A stretch of 5,167 bases of DNA from Prevotellaceae bacterium UBA1787 (GTDB lineage Bacteria; Bacteroidota; Bacteroidia; Bacteroidales; Bacteroidaceae): positions 1,589-6,755 of the forward strand of contig DCGD01000142.1 in NCBI GenBank assembly GCA_002315195.1, in the 5' to 3' direction. The notes under the pieces were generated by a model, which saw only the letters and a list, made by a program, of their open reading frames with translations, had not been told where the DNA came from and searched no databases. Each line of letters starts with the position of its first letter. Within the stretch, counting starts at the first letter, position 1. Below are positions 1-5,167 of this stretch, in pieces. Both the position numbers and the translations under genes were made by a program.

Positions 1-190
1 TGGCTGATATGCGAGGGCGCGCGGGTTTGCGGGCGGGAACAGCATTGCGAATGGCTTGCTCATCAAGAATTTGATACACAATGTCTTCTAAACTGTCTTT
101 TTCATTGTACTGAAGGTTAAAGTCTTTGGCGATGGCGTAAACGTCATCAAGGGACTTTGCCATGAGTTCTTCCTTGTTAAAAGTAGGCAT
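1..190 (-). CDS. rho: Transcription termination factor Rho, N-terminal part (runs off the left edge)
   Basis: Read on the minus strand from an ATG at 190-188, this gives 63 complete codons with no stop, so the rest of the gene lies to the left of the window. The peptide starts MPTFNKEELMAKSLDDVYAI. Residues of about 7-46 look like the helical Rho_N domain, and the stretch EDIVYQILDEQAI closely resembles the same place in Bacteroides Rho as I remember it. A basic, proline-containing stretch (VPARKPARPRISA) follows; this is where Bacteroidota Rho proteins carry a long disordered insertion before the RNA-binding and ATPase domains. Rho is a hexameric RNA-dependent helicase in the cytoplasm that ends transcription of untranslated RNA. 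The start was chosen because it is the first in-frame Met and is preceded by an A/T-rich leader with no Shine-Dalgarno. The gene is divergent from the ABC-F gene. The RNA-binding and ATPase motifs are outside the window, so another protein with a Rho_N domain is possible but unlikely. Confidence 0.85.
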   Translation of the reverse strand, partial: MPTFNKEELMAKSLDDVYAIAKDFNLQYNEKDSLEDIVYQILDEQAIRNAVPARKPARPRISA

Positions 191-357
191 GATATTTTAT
201 GAGTTATGTATAATGCAAGGATGTCTCCGCAATTTTACTCAGAGCCACCATCGCATTCATGTAAATTTATTTTTCTTTGGAATGTTTGCCAGAAATGATA
301 TAGATTTCAGCACGGCAGTGAAATGCCTGCGAATGTCTTTTATTTTCTTTGACGGTG

Positions 358-365
358 CAAAATTA
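358..365 (-). promoter_or_regulatory. Candidate Bacteroidota -7 element for rho
   Basis: On the minus strand this octamer reads TAATTTTG, an exact match to the Bacteroidota primary sigma factor -7 consensus TAnnTTTG. It would give rho a leader of roughly 160 nucleotides. No clear TTTG -33 element lies 19-21 bases upstream, which weakens the call. A second, imperfect candidate (TAAAATTG, minus strand, 237-230) would give a leader of about 30 nucleotides instead. A/T-rich DNA yields such octamers by chance. Confidence 0.3.
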
Positions 366-405
366 ATCAAAACGTATCATTGAAGACACTTTTTTGACGT
401 TTTTT

Positions 406-436
406 TTTCATAACCGAGCACATTTCGTTATTTTTG
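406..436 (+). promoter_or_regulatory. Candidate promoter for the ABC-F gene (-33 and -7 elements)
   Basis: TATTTTTG at 429-436 is an exact match to the Bacteroidota -7 consensus TAnnTTTG. It lies 19 bases after TTTC at 406-409, a three-of-four match to the -33 element TTTG, so the spacing is canonical. Transcription would start at about 441-444, leaving a leader of some 22-25 nucleotides before the ATG at 466. This placement also argues against translation starting at the upstream in-frame ATG at 394. Confidence 0.55.
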
Positions 437-465
437 TATTCTCGGAAAAATTAGAAATCATAAAA

Positions 466-2370
466 ATGGCAAATACGATTTTGGATGTTCAGGGATTGAC
501 CAAGCGTATCGGGGCGCAAGTGTTGTTCTCCAACATATCGTTCAGTATTCCTGAAAAACACCGTGTCGGACTTATTGCAAAGAACGGCACAGGCAAAACC
601 ACCCTGCTCAACATCATCTGTGGCGACAAGGATTATGAGGCGGGGCAGATTGTCTTCAGAAACGACACCCGTATTGGCTACTTGCCTCAAACGCCCAGCT
701 TTCCCCCTGAACTCACGGTAATGGAAGCATGTTTTGAACATGGCAATCCCGTTACGGAACTTATCAAGGAATACACACTCTGTTTGGAAACCAAAGGTCA
801 TCCGCACTTCGCGGAATTGATTGAAAGGATGGACCAGATGGAAGCGTGGGACTATGAAGCCCGCGTGAAGCAGATACTTTCAAAATTGAAAATCAACGAT
901 TGGAATGAATGCATAGGTCACCTTTCAGGAGGGCAGACAAAGCGCATCGCCTTGGCGAACGTGCTCATGATGAAACCCGACTTGCTTGTTTTGGACGAGC
1001 CTACCAACCATTTGGACTTGGAGATGATAGAATGGCTGGAAGACTTTTTACAGAACGGAAGCCATACTTTGCTCATGGTGACGCACGACCGCTATTTCCT
1101 TGACCGTGTATGCAATGAAATTCTGGAACTGGATGATGAAACCCTATATGCCTATCAGGGATGCTACAGCTACTATCTTGAGAAACGTCAGCAGCGCATC
1201 GACGCAAAGAACAGCGAGATAGCAAGAGCCAACAATCTGTACCGTAAGGAACTGGACTGGATGAGGAGAATGCCTTGCGCCCGCGGACACAAGGCGCGCT
1301 ACCGTGAAGAGTCCTTCTATGAACTTGAAAAAGTCGCCCGCCAACGTATGGAAGAACGGAGAACCGCCTTGGAAGTGAAAAGCGCCTACATAGGCAACAA
1401 AATTTTTGAGGCGGACTATGTCAGCAAGGCTTTCGGGCCGGACAATGTCATCTTGAAAGATTTCTTCTATGTTTTTTCGCGTTATGAAAAAATGGGTATC
1501 GTGGGCAACAACGGAACGGGGAAGTCCACGTTCATCAAACTGCTATTAGGCTTGGAGCGTCCGGACAGCGGACGTTTCAGCGTTGGTGAAACCGTGCGCT
1601 TTGGATATTATTCACAGGAAGGCTTTCAATTTGACGAGCAGGAAAAAGTGATTGACGTCATTCGCAACATAGCCGAATACATTGACCTCGGAGGGGGGAG
1701 AAAATTGTCCGCATCACAGTTCCTTCAACATTTTCTCTTTCCGCCTTCCACCCAATACAACTACGTCTGCAAACTAAGCGGAGGAGAAAAAAGAAGGCTT
1801 TACCTCTGCACCGTACTGATGAAAGCACCCAATTTCCTCATTCTCGATGAGCCGACCAACGATTTGGACATCGTTACTCTCCAAGTGTTGGAAGAGTACC
1901 TTCAGGCTTTTCGCGGATGTGTCATCATCATCAGCCATGACCGCTATTTCATGGACAAGGTGGTGGATCATGTTCTTGTATTCCGCGGTCAAGGCGAAAT
2001 CAAAGATTTTCCAGGCAATTACACCCAATACCGCGAATGGGAAGAGGCGCGAATGGTTGCACAGAGAAAGGAAGAAGAGACAAACGTCAGCAGTAATGTT
2101 GCACAAAACATCGGCAAGAAAGTGCGTCTCAACCAACAACAGCGTTTGAGTTACAAGGAAGAGCGGGAATTGGAAAGTTTGATGCCCGAAATTGAAAAGT
2201 TGGAAGAGGAAAAGAAATCATTGGAAGACGCATTGTGCAGCGGCACGCTTACGGTTGAAACAATAACAGACTACAGCCGACGGCTTCCCCAACTTGAGGA
2301 ACTGATTGAAGCCAAAACTCTGCGCTGGATGGAATTGTCTGAAAAAGCGGAAAAGTGCGGCCAGTCGTGA
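466..2370 (+). CDS. uup: ABC-F family ATPase, Uup subfamily
   Basis: This is a complete soluble protein of 634 residues with two ABC ATPase domains and no membrane segments. Domain 1 has Walker A AKNGTGKT (38-45), Q-loop Q75, signature LSGGQ (153-157), Walker B LLVLDEP with catalytic E178, and switch H207. Domain 2 has GNNGTGKS (347-354), LSGGE (437-441), E462 in LDEPTNDLD, and H491. The charged linker between them (about 230-315) is the P-site tRNA interaction region of ABC-F proteins. The C-terminal arm (about 561-630, opening LSYKEERELE) is a coiled coil that closely matches the DNA- and ribosome-linked C-terminal domain of E. coli Uup, which is 635 residues long. ABC-F proteins bind the ribosomal E site and act on stalled or specialised translation. 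Uup is also tied to transposon excision and ribosome biogenesis. The start at 466 (MANTILDVQGLTK) places the first beta strand correctly; an in-frame ATG at 394 would add 24 residues encoded across the promoter. The first Walker A Gly is Ala38, which I believe is common in Bacteroidota homologues. An antibiotic-resistance ABC-F is less likely given the Uup-type C-terminus. Confidence 0.93.
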   Translation: MANTILDVQGLTKRIGAQVLFSNISFSIPEKHRVGLIAKNGTGKTTLLNIICGDKDYEAGQIVFRNDTRIGYLPQTPSFPPELTVMEACFEHGNPVTELIKEYTLCLETKGHPHFAELIERMDQMEAWDYEARVKQILSKLKINDWNECIGHLSGGQTKRIALANVLMMKPDLLVLDEPTNHLDLEMIEWLEDFLQNGSHTLLMVTHDRYFLDRVCNEILELDDETLYAYQGCYSYYLEKRQQRIDAKNSEIARANNLYRKELDWMRRMPCARGHKARYREESFYELEKVARQRMEERRTALEVKSAYIGNKIFEADYVSKAFGPDNVILKDFFYVFSRYEKMGIVGNNGTGKSTFIKLLLGLERPDSGRFSVGETVRFGYYSQEGFQFDEQEKVIDVIRNIAEYIDLGGGRKLSASQFLQHFLFPPSTQYNYVCKLSGGEKRRLYLCTVLMKAPNFLILDEPTNDLDIVTLQVLEEYLQAFRGCVIIISHDRYFMDKVVDHVLVFRGQGEIKDFPGNYTQYREWEEARMVAQRKEEETNVSSNVAQNIGKKVRLNQQQRLSYKEERELESLMPEIEKLEEEKKSLEDALCSGTLTVETITDYSRRLPQLEELIEAKTLRWMELSEKAEKCGQS

Positions 2371-2388
2371 GAGGCCTGCAATCAACAT

Positions 2389-2403
2389 TTGGCAACAAGC
2401 CAA
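2389..2403 (+). other. Small hairpin after the ABC-F gene, doubtful as a terminator
   Basis: TTGGC and GCCAA form a perfect 5-bp stem around the loop AACAA, starting 18 bases after the ABC-F stop codon. No T-run follows, so it lacks the form of an intrinsic terminator. It could stabilise the transcript end after Rho-dependent termination, or be chance. The 149-base spacer (2371-2519) also has a 10-base palindrome TTCAATTGAA (2462-2471) and an 8-base direct repeat AATCTTGA (2402-2409 and 2470-2477). I saw no good -33/-7 pair for the next gene. Confidence 0.25.
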
Positions 2404-2519
2404 TCTTGACCATCAATCAGCATGGAGAATCATATAGCTTTCAGCTTGCTGACTTTTGGATTTCAATTGAATCTTGATTTTTTAGTATGAATGGTTATCC
2501 AAACCTAATAATAAATTGT

Positions 2520-4604
2520 ATGAAAAGAAATTTTCCCAACATTCTCCCATTGCTCGTCATGGTCGTGTTTGGCATGGTTTGCAATAGTTTGCAAGGCCAA
2601 GCAACCAAGAATGAAGCGGACAAGGTCATTCGTAGGTTCATAGCAGGAAACGACTTGAAAGTCAAAACAAAACTTGTTGAGGCTGGTGGAAATCCCGCAT
2701 ACAAGGCTTCCGTTGAAGATGGAATGGTTCACATAGAGGGAAATACCCCCATAGCCATCTGCAGGGGATTCTACGATTTGGTGCGGAAGAACGGAGCGGG
2801 CATCGATAGTTGGACGGGCAGACGCTTCGATGTCGGCAGGTTGTTGTCGTCCGATTGTTCCTTGACGGCATGCTCCCCATATAAAAACCGTTATTTTCTC
2901 AATGTCGTAACCTATGGCTACACCATGCCCTATTGGGATGAAAAGCGGTGGGATGCGGAAATAGACATGATGGCCCTTCATGGCTATGACATGCCTCTTA
3001 TGTTGTTGGCGCAGGAAGCAATCATGTTGCGTGTTTTCAAGAAACAAGGATTGAGCGAGAAAGAAATAAATGAATATTTCGTCGGTCCCGCACATCTTCC
3101 CTGGATGAGAATGGGGAATATTTCGGGGATAGACAGTCCTCTTACCGCCTCTTGGCACAAGGGGCAGCTCCGCTTGGCGCATCATGTGCTTGGGCGTATG
3201 CGAAAACTTGGGATGACTCCCATCTGCCCCGGTTTTTCAGGCTTTGTCCCGAAAGCCATGCAGCGCGTTCATCCTGAAATGGAAATCAAGGAGACATCTT
3301 GGTGCGGAGGAGCGTTCCACAACTGGATGGTATCGCCCGACCAATCCTTGTTCAAGACTTTGGAAATAAGTTTCATCAAGGAATGGCAGAAGGAGTTTGG
3401 ACCGTGCAGCCATTATCTGGTGGATAGTTTCAACGAGATGGAACTGCCTTTTGCGCCCCATAACGACCCTAGGCGCTATGCACAGCTTGCCTCCTACGGC
3501 AAAGCCGTGTATGAGAGCATCGCGGAGGCGGCTCCTGAGGCGGTATGGACCATGATGGGATGGATGTTCGGCTATCAGCGTCACATTTGGGACAATGCCT
3601 CACTGAAAGCGCTTCTCAGGGAGGTTCCCGACGACAAGATGCTCTTGCTTGACTTGGCGGTGGATTACAATTACCTTCATTGGCGCAGTGGACCTAACTG
3701 GGAATATTATGATGGATTTTTCAACAAGCCCTGGACATTCAGCGTCATACCCAACATGGGAGGCAAGAATCCCTTTACGGGTTTCCTGAATTTCTATGCC
3801 AACCAAGGGCGGTTGGATGCACTCTCAAGCGCAAAGAGAGGCAAACTCGCAGCCTATGGCTATGCCGCGGAAGGTTTGGAATCCAACGAACTGATTTATG
3901 AATTGGTGACGGACGGGGGTTGGACTTCCGATCCCATCGACACCGACGCCTGGCTCACGAACTATCAGCAGTGCCGCTATGGTTCACAACTTGTTTCGAA
4001 CAGTTGCTGGCGCGGCATATATAACAATTTTATTGACCATCCCTCGTTCATTTGGCAAACCAGACCCGGCACGAGATGGAAAGGTAGTGTGTGGTGTATT
4101 GCCGAGGCTGAAAAATGGATAAAAGAAGCTTCCCTACCCACTTCATCTCTTGCAAAAGCGGATTATGCAGAGGTATATGCCACGATGAAAGGCGGAGAAA
4201 TCGAAAAATTGCTCGTTCGGACGGATTCTCTCATTACCGCGGGCGCAAAGGATGAAGCGGAGATAACCGCCCGGAAGGCTTTCAGTTTGATGAAAGAAGT
4301 GGATGCCCGAATTGCAGCCGACATACCATCACGCTCCTTGAAGCGATGGGTGGATTATGCGCGGCGATGGGGAACCAACGAAAAGGAAAAAGATGCCTAT
4401 GCCAAAAACGCCAGAAGAATTGTCTCCATTTGGGGACCACCCGTCGATGACTACAGCTGCCGTGTGTGGTCGGGACTCATCAGCGATTACTACTTGCCGC
4501 GATGGCAGTTGTGGTTTAAAATGCGTATGGAAAACAAAACCGCATCGGAAATAAGCTACGCACTCTCGCAATGGGAGCACCGGTGGGTGGAAGGAAAACA
4601 GTAA
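2520..4604 (+). CDS. Exported alpha-N-acetylglucosaminidase, glycoside hydrolase family 89 (NAGLU-like)
   Basis: This is a complete 694-residue enzyme that would remove terminal alpha-linked N-acetylglucosamine with retention of configuration; human NAGLU (743 residues) does this on heparan sulfate, and clostridial GH89 on gastric mucin. Residues 1-28 form a signal peptide: KR, a hydrophobic stretch, then a likely cleavage after GQA. A small N-terminal NAGLU domain (about 29-112) precedes the catalytic barrel (about 118-465) and an alpha-helical C-terminal domain (about 470-694). Family landmarks are RWDAEIDMMALHG, GPAHLPWMRMGN, GMTPICPGFSG, SFNEM with the acid/base E306, AAEGLESNE with the nucleophile E451, and WGPPVDDY near the C-terminus. 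By hand alignment, E306 and E451 match the human catalytic pair E316 and E446. The start at 2520 was preferred because it gives a compact signal peptide; an ATG at 2487 would add 11 residues (MNGYPNLIINC). The predicted site is the periplasm or cell surface. No SusC/SusD or other glycan genes are in view, so the natural substrate (mucin O-glycan or glycosaminoglycan) is open. Confidence 0.93.
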   Translation: MKRNFPNILPLLVMVVFGMVCNSLQGQATKNEADKVIRRFIAGNDLKVKTKLVEAGGNPAYKASVEDGMVHIEGNTPIAICRGFYDLVRKNGAGIDSWTGRRFDVGRLLSSDCSLTACSPYKNRYFLNVVTYGYTMPYWDEKRWDAEIDMMALHGYDMPLMLLAQEAIMLRVFKKQGLSEKEINEYFVGPAHLPWMRMGNISGIDSPLTASWHKGQLRLAHHVLGRMRKLGMTPICPGFSGFVPKAMQRVHPEMEIKETSWCGGAFHNWMVSPDQSLFKTLEISFIKEWQKEFGPCSHYLVDSFNEMELPFAPHNDPRRYAQLASYGKAVYESIAEAAPEAVWTMMGWMFGYQRHIWDNASLKALLREVPDDKMLLLDLAVDYNYLHWRSGPNWEYYDGFFNKPWTFSVIPNMGGKNPFTGFLNFYANQGRLDALSSAKRGKLAAYGYAAEGLESNELIYELVTDGGWTSDPIDTDAWLTNYQQCRYGSQLVSNSCWRGIYNNFIDHPSFIWQTRPGTRWKGSVWCIAEAEKWIKEASLPTSSLAKADYAEVYATMKGGEIEKLLVRTDSLITAGAKDEAEITARKAFSLMKEVDARIAADIPSRSLKRWVDYARRWGTNEKEKDAYAKNARRIVSIWGPPVDDYSCRVWSGLISDYYLPRWQLWFKMRMENKTASEISYALSQWEHRWVEGKQ

Positions 4605-4661
4605 AGGCTGTTTCTACAAATTGTGCTTGTTGTCAAATAGCGAATTGTATTCGGTTAATTT

Positions 4662-4691
4662 GCCGCTGTGTCTTTAAAAAATCACGACGGC
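4662..4691 (+). other. Imperfect hairpin in the spacer before the DUF3127 gene
   Basis: GCCGCTGTG (4662-4670) can pair with CACGACGGC (4683-4691) over nine positions, with one C-A mismatch and one G-T wobble, around a 12-base A/T-rich loop. On the plus strand it is followed by A-runs, not T-runs, and on the minus strand no T-run follows either, so it is not a standard intrinsic terminator in either direction. It lies 57 bases after the GH89 stop codon and may mark its transcript end or be a protein-binding inverted repeat. A shorter perfect inverted repeat, CGAAT-TGT-ATTCG, lies just before it at 4641-4653. Confidence 0.35.
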
Positions 4692-4692
4692 T

Positions 4693-4710
4693 AAAAAAAA
4701 ACTAAAAAAA
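4693..4710. promoter_or_regulatory. Two A-tracts in helical phase upstream of the DUF3127 promoter
   Basis: A run of nine A (4693-4701) and a run of seven A (4704-4710) start 11 bases apart, about one helical turn. Such phasing bends DNA, and A-tracts in this position can act like an upstream (UP) element for RNA polymerase. They end about 35 bases before the candidate -7 element at 4746. The role is inferred from composition and position only. Confidence 0.3.
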
Positions 4711-4745
4711 TATCCTGCAATGCTGATTATAACAAATTAAAATTG

Positions 4746-4753
4746 TATCTTCG
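4746..4753 (+). promoter_or_regulatory. Candidate -7 element for the DUF3127 gene
   Basis: TATCTTCG differs from the Bacteroidota -7 consensus TAnnTTTG at one position and would place the transcript start near 4760, about 20 bases before the ATG at 4781. The -33 region is poor (CTG near 4723-4725). An alternative, TATCTTTA at 4767-4774, has TTG 21 bases upstream but would leave almost no leader. A promoter here implies that the DUF3127 gene is transcribed apart from the GH89 gene. Confidence 0.4.
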
Positions 4754-4780
4754 CTTTCGATTCATATATCTTTAGAAACA

Positions 4781-5167
4781 ATGGAAATTCAAGGAAAAAT
4801 TATTTTCGTCTTAGAGCCAAGAAAAGGCGTATCACAAAAGGGAAACAGTTGGATGTCACAAGAATTTGTCATTGAAACTCACGAGCAATTTCCGCGCAAA
4901 TGTTGTTTTTCTGTTTGGGGAGAAGACAAACTGAAACAGTTCAATATTCAAATTGGTGAGGAACTGACGGTTTCGTTTGACATAGACGCACATGAGTACC
5001 AAGGTCGCTGGTATAACAGTTTGCGCGCTTGGAAGGTAGAACGCACCCCACAGCAGGCTCTGACTCAGGCACAGCCGGCCAATGCCGCCCAAGCTCCATT
5101 CGCCGCTCCAAAAGTAGATAATTCTATTTCTTTTGGAGGAAATGACAGCGCTAATGATTTGCCTTTT
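4781..5167 (+). CDS. DUF3127 protein with SSB-like acidic C-terminal tip (stop codon lies beyond the right edge)
   Basis: This open frame of exactly 129 codons starts at the ATG at 4781 (MEIQGKIIFVLEPRKGVSQK) and reaches the window edge without a stop. Residues of about 1-88 match the DUF3127 family as I remember it, a small Bacteroidota domain of unknown function: an alternating beta pattern with WMSQEFVIETHEQFPRKCCF, then FNIQIGEELTVSFDIDA, then GRWYNSLRAWKVER. A low-complexity Q/A/P-rich stretch (about 89-112) follows, then an acidic, Asn-rich end whose last visible residues are NDLPF. OB-like domain, flexible linker and acidic D-L/I-P-F tip is the layout of bacterial single-stranded DNA-binding proteins, whose tip recruits repair and replication enzymes. 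The Phe codon is the last one in the window, so a stop may follow directly, but this cannot be seen. The start is preceded by an A-rich leader typical of the phylum and there is no competing ATG. A DNA-binding or SSB-partner-recruiting role is inference; the family has no established function that I know of. Confidence 0.85.
   Translation, partial: MEIQGKIIFVLEPRKGVSQKGNSWMSQEFVIETHEQFPRKCCFSVWGEDKLKQFNIQIGEELTVSFDIDAHEYQGRWYNSLRAWKVERTPQQALTQAQPANAAQAPFAAPKVDNSISFGGNDSANDLPF

Noticed and set aside
162..383. Plus-strand open frame of 73 codons overlapping the start of rho
   Set aside because: It overlaps the rho start in antisense, its product is a Phe/Ile-rich translation of A/T-rich intergenic DNA with no recognisable domain, and it covers the candidate rho promoter.
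394..465. N-terminal extension of the ABC-F protein from the upstream ATG at 394
   Set aside because: The 24 extra residues precede the conserved first strand of the ABC domain, have no counterpart in the family, and are encoded across a good -33/-7 promoter match.
466..2370. Antibiotic-resistance ABC-F (ribosome protection) protein
   Set aside because: The C-terminal coiled coil opening LSYKEERELE and the 634-residue length fit Uup, and there is no leader peptide or attenuator-like region upstream typical of regulated resistance ABC-F genes.
2389..2403. Intrinsic terminator for the ABC-F gene
   Set aside because: The stem is only 5 bp and no T-run follows it.
2520..2603. Lipoprotein signal at Cys21 of the GH89 protein (GMVC)
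   Set aside because: Val directly before the Cys does not fit the lipobox, which needs Gly, Ala or Ser there. A signal peptidase I cut after GQA explains the segment better.
2505..3185. Long minus-strand open frame (226 codons) opposite the GH89 gene
   Set aside because: It is an antisense shadow of a gene with clear family motifs, and its translation shows no recognisable domain.
2520..5167. A polysaccharide utilisation locus or a new defence system around the GH89 and DUF3127 genes
   Set aside because: There is no SusC/SusD pair, sulfatase, other glycosidase, sensor, nuclease or toxin-like gene in view, and the genes are separated by spacers with their own promoter candidates.

Overview
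The window reads as an ordinary chromosomal segment of a member of the Bacteroidota, most likely order Bacteroidales and possibly Prevotellaceae. Three things point there. The partial minus-strand gene at the left edge matches the N-terminus of Bacteroidales-type Rho. The right-edge gene belongs to DUF3127, a family I know essentially from Bacteroidota. The gene starts lack Shine-Dalgarno sequences and sit in A/T-rich leaders with matches to the Bacteroidota -7 element TAnnTTTG. The genus cannot be fixed from the sequence alone. No tRNA, rRNA, CRISPR array, insertion sequence or phage gene was seen.

Layout from left to right: (1) positions 1-190, minus strand, the first 63 codons of transcription termination factor rho, running off the left edge. 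(2) 191-465, a divergent intergenic region with a good candidate promoter for the plus-strand gene (406-436), a weaker candidate for rho (358-365) and a repeated TTTGACG heptamer. (3) 466-2370, plus strand, a complete 634-residue ABC-F ATPase of the Uup subfamily. (4) 2371-2519, a short spacer with no convincing intrinsic terminator. (5) 2520-4604, plus strand, a complete 694-residue exported alpha-N-acetylglucosaminidase of family GH89. (6) 4605-4780, a spacer with an imperfect hairpin, two A-tracts in helical phase and a candidate promoter. (7) 4781-5167, plus strand, a DUF3127 protein of at least 129 residues whose last visible residues are NDLPF, like the tip of a single-stranded DNA-binding protein. 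The window ends exactly on that Phe codon.

The genes do not form an obvious pathway. Rho (transcription termination), Uup (ribosome-associated ABC-F ATPase) and the DUF3127 protein (possibly nucleic-acid linked, by its tail) are cytoplasmic information-processing or housekeeping types. The GH89 enzyme is an exported glycan hydrolase standing alone, with no SusC/SusD pair, sulfatase or other glycosidase in view. Spacers of 149 and 176 bases suggest separate transcription units rather than one tight operon. I found no new multi-gene system. The most interesting observation is the SSB-like architecture of the DUF3127 protein.
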